Source of the DNA: JAPXRI01 sp033813635
Lineage (GTDB): Bacteria > Bacillota > Clostridia > Oscillospirales > QAMX01
Direction: 5' to 3'
Length of the DNA: 19,623 nucleotides
Assembly: GCA_033813635.1 (NCBI GenBank)
Contig: JAPXRI010000043.1
Location: 1 to 19,623 of the forward strand
Shown: positions 14,599 to 19,623 of the stretch, in pieces
How the letters are laid out: each line of letters opens with the position of its first letter
Numbering within the stretch: the stretch's first letter is position 1
Notes under the pieces: model-generated
Database searches by the model: none
What the model saw: the letters and a program-made list of their open reading frames with translations, nothing else
Told to the model about the DNA's origin: nothing
Position numbers and translations under genes: made by a program

Positions 14599-16380
14599 CT
14601 ATTCGCTGTAATTTTGCGCCTGCGAGTTAAAAAGCTGATAGTAGAGACTCGATGTTTTTTTCATCAGGTTCCGGTGCGTGTCGATGTCCGAAACCGTACC
14701 GCCGTCTATTACCACTATTTTATCGCAGAAAACGCTGCTCGACATGCGGTGGGAGATATAAACCGCGGTTTTGTCGCCGATGAGCCGGTTGAAATTCTCG
14801 TAGATATCGGCCTCGGCGAGGGGGTCGAGCGCGCTCGTTGGTTCGTCGAGAATGATCAGCGGCGCGTTTTTGTAGAGTGCCCGGGCGATCGCGATTTTCT
14901 GGCTCTCCCCGCCGGAGAGCTCCGTCCCGTCCTCGGAATAGGCCTTGCCGATCAGCGTCCCGACACCGGCCGGCAGCTTCTTTATTTTCTCCGACATGCC
15001 TACGGTTTCAAGAATGCGCTCCGCTTCGACCCGGCCTTCGCCCGGTTCGCCGCAGGTGATGTTCTCCTCGATTGAAAAGTCAAACAGCTTGAAGTCCTGA
15101 AAAACAGCGGAGATCGCCGCGGCGTAGCTTTTGCCGTCATATTCGGAAATATCGGTTCCGTTGACTGTTATTGCGCCGGACATCGGGCGGTAAAGCCGGC
15201 AAAGCAGCTTGATCAGCGTGGTTTTTCCGGCGCCGTTCAAACCGACGATCGAGACCTTTTCTCCTCTTTTGATATCGAACGACACGCCGTTTAGAACATA
15301 AGTCTCGGAACCGGGGTATTTAAACGAGACGTTTTCAAAGCGGATGCATTCGAGCTCGTCGGGAAAGGGCAGCCTGTCCGTCTGGCCGGCCTCTTCCGGA
15401 ATGCGCATGAACTCCGCGAAGGGGTCGAGGTAGGAGAGCATCTGCAGGAACTTTGTAATATTCTGCCCGAGCTCGACCGTAGCGGCGGCGAAATTGATCG
15501 CCGCAGCGACGTACATCGTGAACGACCCGATGCCGATTCTGCGTCCGAATACTGCGGTCAGAACTCTGTAACTGACGTAACCGTAGGCCAGCGCGGTCTG
15601 CAGGTCGTTGATGACACCGCAAAGGGCCAGAAATCCGCCCTGCCTTCTGTAGAAGGCTGAAAACCAGCCGTTGATCTCGCGGTTATACTTCGTCACGCGG
15701 TCGGTCAGCATTTTGCTCATCCCGTACAGCCGGATATCCTTCTGGAGCTTGTCGTTGAAGCAGAGACCGACATAATATCCGTATTTCCTGTTTGTGGGTA
15801 TAATATTCCTGAAGAATGCGGCCTGGTATTTTGCGAACAGCACGTAGAGAAGAAGCGTTATCCCGATTGTCGCCGCGAGGATGACGACCAGCAGCCAGCC
15901 GAGGGTGAACATCACGGCGAGCAGGCCGGCGATTGTGAATATGTTTTTTATAGCGGACGCGCTTGAATCGATCAGGTTCGCCAATGCCGACTGGTTTGTC
16001 ACAGCGAACACGGCCCGTTCCTTTAAATCGAGGCTGTTGGGGTTTTCAAGGTTAGAAAAGGCAATATTTTGTATTTTCTCCGCCATCGCGAGGTTGATGC
16101 GCTCCTGCATAAGAATACTCTTTACGTTCATGATTCGTTTTTGCGTTTTGACGATGAGCGCGAAAAACAGGTTTGAGGCGACAATCAGAGCCACGAAAAG
16201 GGCGAGCCGCCCGGGAGAGCGTCCGCCGACAAGCTCGTCGATCAGAAATTTCGGAAAGATGACGTTTGCGACGTTCTGACCGCTGGACAGCAGATTCCCG
16301 AAGACCAGGAGGAGGATATAGGAGGGGGAAATCCTCCAGCAGAGTGAGATAAAGAGCTTTAAATTCCTAAACTGCTTCAT
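14599..16380 (-). CDS. ABC exporter half-transporter (second subunit)
   Basis: This 593-residue half-transporter has an N-terminal membrane domain of about six helices (about 15-320) fused to an ATPase domain (about 345-590). ATPase motifs are complete: Walker A GLNGAGKT (380-387), signature LSGGE (488-492), Walker B LIILDE (508-513) with the catalytic Glu, and H544 in YISHR. The architecture is that of type IV (ABC-B-like) exporters of drugs, lipids or peptides; the substrate is unknown. Its ATG lies 14 bp inside the end of the preceding transporter gene, so the two are translationally coupled and probably form a heterodimer. It is the last gene of the ArsR-led operon. I see no clear terminator after it. 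Confidence 0.9.
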   Translation of the reverse strand: MKQFRNLKLFISLCWRISPSYILLLVFGNLLSSGQNVANVIFPKFLIDELVGGRSPGRLALFVALIVASNLFFALIVKTQKRIMNVKSILMQERINLAMAEKIQNIAFSNLENPNSLDLKERAVFAVTNQSALANLIDSSASAIKNIFTIAGLLAVMFTLGWLLVVILAATIGITLLLYVLFAKYQAAFFRNIIPTNRKYGYYVGLCFNDKLQKDIRLYGMSKMLTDRVTKYNREINGWFSAFYRRQGGFLALCGVINDLQTALAYGYVSYRVLTAVFGRRIGIGSFTMYVAAAINFAAATVELGQNITKFLQMLSYLDPFAEFMRIPEEAGQTDRLPFPDELECIRFENVSFKYPGSETYVLNGVSFDIKRGEKVSIVGLNGAGKTTLIKLLCRLYRPMSGAITVNGTDISEYDGKSYAAAISAVFQDFKLFDFSIEENITCGEPGEGRVEAERILETVGMSEKIKKLPAGVGTLIGKAYSEDGTELSGGESQKIAIARALYKNAPLIILDEPTSALDPLAEADIYENFNRLIGDKTAVYISHRMSSSVFCDKIVVIDGGTVSDIDTHRNLMKKTSSLYYQLFNSQAQNYSE

Positions 16381-18190
16381 TGACCGCCGCTCCTTCCCTC
16401 ACCGCACCGTTATCGCTGTAGTATTTTCCCTGAACGGTGAACATCTCGTAATATTTTCCGCGACGCCTCATCAGCTCGTCGTGCGTGCCGTACTCCTTTA
16501 GTCCGCCGCCGTCGAACAATGCGATTTTATCGCAGAATTTCGTGCTGGCGAGCCGGTGGGAGATGTACACGGCGGTTTTCCCCTCCACGAGCGAGGAGAA
16601 GCTCTCGTATATCTCGGCCTCGGCGAGCGCGTCCAGCGCAGCGGTGGGTTCGTCCATTATAACCATGTTGGCGTCTTTGTAGAGCGCCCGGGCAATCGAG
16701 AGCTTCTGGCTCTCGCCGCCCGAAAACTCGGCGCCGTTTTCCTCAATGATTTTAAGCATCATCTGGTTAACGCCGTCCGGCAGGCTTCCGATCTTGGGTC
16801 CGAGTCCGACCCTTTCCAGCGCGTCCAGAACACGCTTTTCGTCGATGTTCTCCGACGAGGCGGCGACGTTTTCCTTAACCGTAAACGCGAGCACGTTGAC
16901 ATCCTGAAAAACGACCGAGAACATTTTATAGAGTTCCTGTCTGTCAAATTCCCTGATTGATATGCCGTTGATCAGAATATCGCCGCCGGTCAGGTCGAAA
17001 AGCCCGGTCATCAGCTTGACTATCGTGGATTTTCCGGCGCCGTTGACGCCGACGATCGCGAGCTTTTCTCCCTTTTTAATTTTGAAATTGAAATGGGCGA
17101 GGATATCTCTGTCCGTTCCGGGGTATCTGAAGCTGGCGTCGCGAAACTCGATTTCGAGCGTGTCATTTTCAATCGCCCTGCGGGCGCCGCCCTTATCGCC
17201 GAGATCGGAGTCGATAAACATATAAAAATCGTGCACGTATTGCCCCTCGTTGACGATGTACGAAAAATCGTCCGCCGCGGATTTCATCAGAAGCGTGAGG
17301 CTGAGCGCGGCCGACAGATACATTGAAAAATCGGCAATCGGCATCCCGTGGGCAGCCTTGTAGGCGAGGGTTCCGTAGACAAGCGCGTTTGATGCGAGAA
17401 GCACCGCGAGCTCCAGAAAAGACAGCCGGAATTCCCTGCGCCTGATCTCCCTGTTTATGCCGGCGAAAGCCTCGATTTCCTTTTCATAATTTGAAAGTAT
17501 CCGCTCCTTTAACCCGTATAGCCGGATATCCTTTCCGTAGGCGAAATCATAAGCGGTGCGGTAGTAGTACAGCTTTCTGCGTTCGGCGTGGGCGAGAGCC
17601 TCTTTGCGGCTGTATTCAAAATCGTGCACCCGCCGAGAGACAAGTACCGAGACCGCGATGTAAGCAATCAAACCGAACAGAATCAGAACGCTCCGCGAGC
17701 CGACGAAGGCGCAGAACGCGATTACCGTAAGCACCGTGGCCGGAAGCTCGAACAGCTTGTGGTATATGCCTTCCATCCCGTTTGAGTTGCCGGAGCACGC
17801 CTCAAGCGCCCTATCGTTTTTATCGAAAAAGCTTGAGTCCTCCATATAGCGGTAGAAGATGCCGACTATTTTGGCGAACATGTCTCGGATATAGTCGATC
17901 CGGAGAAGCGTCAGCCGGGGGTATATGTAATTTCTCAGATATGTCCTGGCCGAGCCGAACAGGGCGGAGACGACGAAGAAACCTGAGACGATTACCGCAA
18001 GCCGCTCCGGCCGCGGGGAGGGAAGCGTGAGCTCGCCGATGACGAGCTTTGGCAGCAGTACGGAGAAAAACGGGTAGACAAACGCGCAGAGCGTATAGGC
18101 GGAAAACATCGCGTATATTGAACGGTCCCTCTCCGAGATGTTTTTCAGCATTCGCAAAACGGTTTTAAAAAGCGGATAGCTGTTTTTCAT
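16367..18190 (-). CDS. ABC exporter half-transporter (first subunit)
   Basis: This 607-residue half-transporter has membrane helices in about residues 20-320 and an ATPase domain after about 345. Counted from the ATG, Walker A is GVNGAGKS (381-388), the signature FSGGE (489-493), Walker B MVIMDE (509-514), and YISHR carries the H-loop. Both subunits keep the catalytic Glu, so neither ATP site looks dead. The ATG at 18190 has GGCAGG 8 nt upstream; a GTG at 18211 is the alternative but has no SD. The gene follows the ArsR regulator closely and overlaps the second subunit. Control by the ArsR protein suggests that the pair exports a compound the regulator senses. Confidence 0.9.
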   Translation of the reverse strand: MKNSYPLFKTVLRMLKNISERDRSIYAMFSAYTLCAFVYPFFSVLLPKLVIGELTLPSPRPERLAVIVSGFFVVSALFGSARTYLRNYIYPRLTLLRIDYIRDMFAKIVGIFYRYMEDSSFFDKNDRALEACSGNSNGMEGIYHKLFELPATVLTVIAFCAFVGSRSVLILFGLIAYIAVSVLVSRRVHDFEYSRKEALAHAERRKLYYYRTAYDFAYGKDIRLYGLKERILSNYEKEIEAFAGINREIRRREFRLSFLELAVLLASNALVYGTLAYKAAHGMPIADFSMYLSAALSLTLLMKSAADDFSYIVNEGQYVHDFYMFIDSDLGDKGGARRAIENDTLEIEFRDASFRYPGTDRDILAHFNFKIKKGEKLAIVGVNGAGKSTIVKLMTGLFDLTGGDILINGISIREFDRQELYKMFSVVFQDVNVLAFTVKENVAASSENIDEKRVLDALERVGLGPKIGSLPDGVNQMMLKIIEENGAEFSGGESQKLSIARALYKDANMVIMDEPTAALDALAEAEIYESFSSLVEGKTAVYISHRLASTKFCDKIALFDGGGLKEYGTHDELMRRRGKYYEMFTVQGKYYSDNGAVREGAAVNEAV

Positions 18191-18226
18191 GTTATCAACC
18201 TGCCCTTTCACGGTCCGTAACTTTGC

Positions 18227-19312
18227 CTACACAGAGGCCTGCGGTTCGGCGCTTTGCCCGAGCGCGGCAATACGCTCGCCCAGCAGTGCGAGCCTTTCGG
18301 AATTTACGCGGTAGAGGATGATTTTGTCGTTCGAATCGCTTAAGGTGATGGAGATCAGCTGGGCGGAGAGCAGCAGGCCGATATGGTGGGACATTGTGGC
18401 CGCGGTCAGGCCGAGTCGCTCGGCCAGTTCCTGCGCGTACATCGGTTTTTCGGAGAGCAGCCGGATAATTTTAAACCTCGAAGCGTCGCCGAGCGCTTTG
18501 AGGTCGGAAACGAGCCTTGCGTCGTCCGAACCGGCGTTTTTCTTGAGCTCCTCGAGACGGAGAACGTAGATGCCGAAACGGTAGACCTGGGTTTTCATGC
18601 CGCATAAAAAGAGGCTTGAAAAGCCGAAAACGGAGGGTATGATCACAAAACTGTCCGCGTCCTTCAGCTTAAGCCCGATGCTCTTCTCGAGGTACTCGCC
18701 GAGGCTGCCGATTTTCTTTATGTCTGAGAGAAAGCTGTCGTATTCCGAACTGACCAGGTCAAAATGCTTTTCACATACGGCGGCGCACCTTTGAAGCAGC
18801 TCGGACATACGGGGAATCACCGTTTCCCTGTCGGCGTAAAGGCTTAAATAGATCATCTTCGCCGACTCGTCGATATTGACCTTCAGTACGGCGTTCAACA
18901 GCTCGGAGAGCGAGCTGAAATATTCGCCGTTTTTGAAAAGCTTTCCGCCGGAGAGGTCGTTTAGTTCTTCGGAGATAATGCGGTCGAGCTGCTCAAGCGT
19001 CCCCGCCTTGCCGAATTCGCAGAGGTTATGGGCAATGCCCGCCGCGACGCAGCAATCCGAGCCGGTATCCCCGGAGAAAGGTGTAAAATACTTTGAGAGC
19101 TCGGGATATTCGTCGTATATCGGCAGGATTTCGGCAGAGACCGCGTCGAAATAGGATTTCAGCGGCCTGAACATATTTTCCATCCCGATCCGGGTCAGCC
19201 CGAATTTCTCATGCTTTGAAATGAGATCTTCGAGAGATTTCACTTTTGCCTCGAACAGGCACTGTGCGGCCTCGTATATAAAATCCGGCTTTCCGACTCT
19301 GATATTGTCCAT
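18227..19312 (-). CDS. ArsR-family transcriptional regulator with large N-terminal domain
   Basis: This 361-residue repressor candidate has a winged helix-turn-helix of the ArsR type at the C-terminus (about 265-345): LKALGDASRFKIIRLLSEKP, then YAQELAERLGLTAATMSHHI, and a wing with NDKIILYRV. Typical ArsR proteins are near 100 residues. The N-terminal 260 residues are mostly helical, contain several cysteines (C18, C87, C88, C98, C176, C180) and match no domain I know; they may sense a ligand. The ATG has AAGGGGAGA immediately upstream. It is the first gene of the exporter operon. Two matched operators at its own promoter indicate autoregulation, with the transporter genes under the same control. 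Confidence 0.85.
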   Translation of the reverse strand: MDNIRVGKPDFIYEAAQCLFEAKVKSLEDLISKHEKFGLTRIGMENMFRPLKSYFDAVSAEILPIYDEYPELSKYFTPFSGDTGSDCCVAAGIAHNLCEFGKAGTLEQLDRIISEELNDLSGGKLFKNGEYFSSLSELLNAVLKVNIDESAKMIYLSLYADRETVIPRMSELLQRCAAVCEKHFDLVSSEYDSFLSDIKKIGSLGEYLEKSIGLKLKDADSFVIIPSVFGFSSLFLCGMKTQVYRFGIYVLRLEELKKNAGSDDARLVSDLKALGDASRFKIIRLLSEKPMYAQELAERLGLTAATMSHHIGLLLSAQLISITLSDSNDKIILYRVNSERLALLGERIAALGQSAEPQASV

Positions 19313-19333
19313 TTTAATCTCCCCTTTGGCTAT

Positions 19334-19362
19334 ACTATAGCATTTAGTTAGACAATTGTCAA
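19334..19362 (-). promoter_or_regulatory. SigA-type promoter of the ArsR/ABC operon
   Basis: On the minus strand, a perfect -35 TTGACA (19362-19357), a 17-bp spacer and -10 TATAGT (19339-19334). The -35 lies inside operator 1, so bound repressor would block RNA polymerase. Confidence 0.88.
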
Positions 19363-19363
19363 T
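19348..19363. promoter_or_regulatory. Operator 1, overlapping the -35 box
   Basis: TTAGACAATTGTCAAT has a perfect GACAATTGTC core and is close to the palindrome TTAGACAATTGTCTAA. It shares the pattern TTAGAYNATTRTC with the site at 19368-19383. Binding by the adjacent ArsR-type protein is inferred. Confidence 0.65.
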
Positions 19364-19367
19364 ATAG

Positions 19368-19383
19368 TTAGATGATTATCTAA
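19368..19383. promoter_or_regulatory. Operator 2, upstream of the -35 box
   Basis: TTAGATGATTATCTAA has perfect 6-bp arms TTAGAT/ATCTAA. It begins exactly 20 bp after operator 1, about two helical turns, so two repressor dimers could bind on the same face. Confidence 0.65.
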
Positions 19384-19414
19384 ATATTATTCAACCGGCG
19401 GTTAAATAATATTT
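19382..19414. repeat. 33-bp near-perfect palindrome upstream of the ArsR promoter
   Basis: The arms AAATATTATT (19382-19391) and AATAATATTT (19405-19414) are perfect. The inner part AACC/GGTT also pairs, leaving one C-A mismatch and a short centre. The perfect palindrome AAACCGGTTT (19415-19424) abuts it. It may be a regulatory site or a hairpin ending transcription from beyond the window. Confidence 0.6.
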
Positions 19415-19424
19415 AAACCGGTTT

Positions 19425-19623
19425 GAGCGCGCCTCCGTTGTAAAGCTGCGAAAATCTGTTGCAATAAAGACACTGGCCGGTAAAATATTTACATTAAGGT
19501 GACTAACTATTAAAAGTCAAGCCCTTAATTCAAAAAAATGCAAGGCAAAAAAAGGCGCAGAAAACCAAGCCCTCTTGCGAGGACTAAAAAAACAAGAAGC
19601 GAATCAGCGCATTAGCTCGGGAT
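19425..19623. other. Right-edge intergenic sequence with A-tracts and hairpin
   Basis: No convincing gene is present. Three runs of seven A occur at 19532-19538, 19547-19553 and 19586-19592. A hairpin CCTC/GAGG lies at 19571-19582; on the minus strand its loop is GCAA, a GNRA tetraloop. The plus strand has only very short, lysine/arginine-rich frames caused by the A-tracts. It may be a dispersed intergenic repeat or an untranslated end of something beyond the edge. Confidence 0.35.

Noticed and set aside
14545..15075. Plus-strand frame starting in the gap after the citrate synthase promoter
   Set aside because: Almost all of it is antisense to the ABC ATPase domain, and no SD precedes the ATG.
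19480..19525. Minus-strand promoter TTGACT near 19519
   Set aside because: Its only -10 candidate (TAATGT after 18 bp) is weak, and a much better promoter serves the ArsR operon.

Overview
The window looks like chromosomal DNA from a fairly GC-rich member of the Clostridia (Bacillota). That is an inference. It rests on strong Shine-Dalgarno (SD) sites, canonical vegetative promoters, frequent GTG/TTG starts, and gene types common in gut Clostridia: a GH3-like protein, a 7TM HD-GYP protein, a DUF3298 protein and a short citrate synthase. I see no tRNA, rRNA, CRISPR array or intact transposase. Genes from 280 to 11995 are on the plus strand and genes from 12128 to 19312 on the minus strand. They converge on two terminator hairpins between 12005 and 12119.

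Region 1 (1-6172) is the most interesting part: a three-gene plus-strand operon behind one good promoter. It encodes a TerB-N/TerB-C protein, a P-loop ATPase of the DUF2791/BREX ATP-binding (BrxC/BrxD-like) type, and an Lhr-like DEVH superfamily 2 helicase (BrxHI-like). No PglZ, methyltransferase or recognisable nuclease accompanies them, so this is not a BREX locus. It looks like a compact DNA-processing or anti-phage module. A 16-bp perfect palindrome lies upstream of the promoter, and the left edge carries an inverted repeat that may belong to a mobile-element border.

Region 2 (6173-7003) holds one DUF4163/DUF3298-type gene, without a membrane anchor or a clear ribosome site, and a bidirectional terminator.

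Region 3 (7004-12050) is an AT-rich regulatory stretch, an excellent promoter and a structured leader, then three tightly packed genes: an isoprenylcysteine methyltransferase-like membrane protein, a GH3-family acyl-adenylase-like protein with a divergent ATP loop, and a membrane receptor with GAF, degenerate GGDEF and intact HD-GYP domains. The last two overlap by 4 bp. The arrangement suggests a c-di-GMP-linked membrane process of unknown substrate.

Region 4 (12088-14406) has two separately promoted minus-strand genes: a PHP-domain phosphoesterase and a citrate synthase.

Region 5 (14599-19623) is an efflux-type operon read leftwards: an ArsR-type repressor with a large unrecognised N-terminal domain, then two overlapping half-transporter genes forming a probable heterodimeric ABC exporter. 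Its promoter carries two matching 16-bp operators exactly 20 bp apart, implying autoregulation. The right edge holds further palindromes and an A-tract-rich sequence with no convincing gene.
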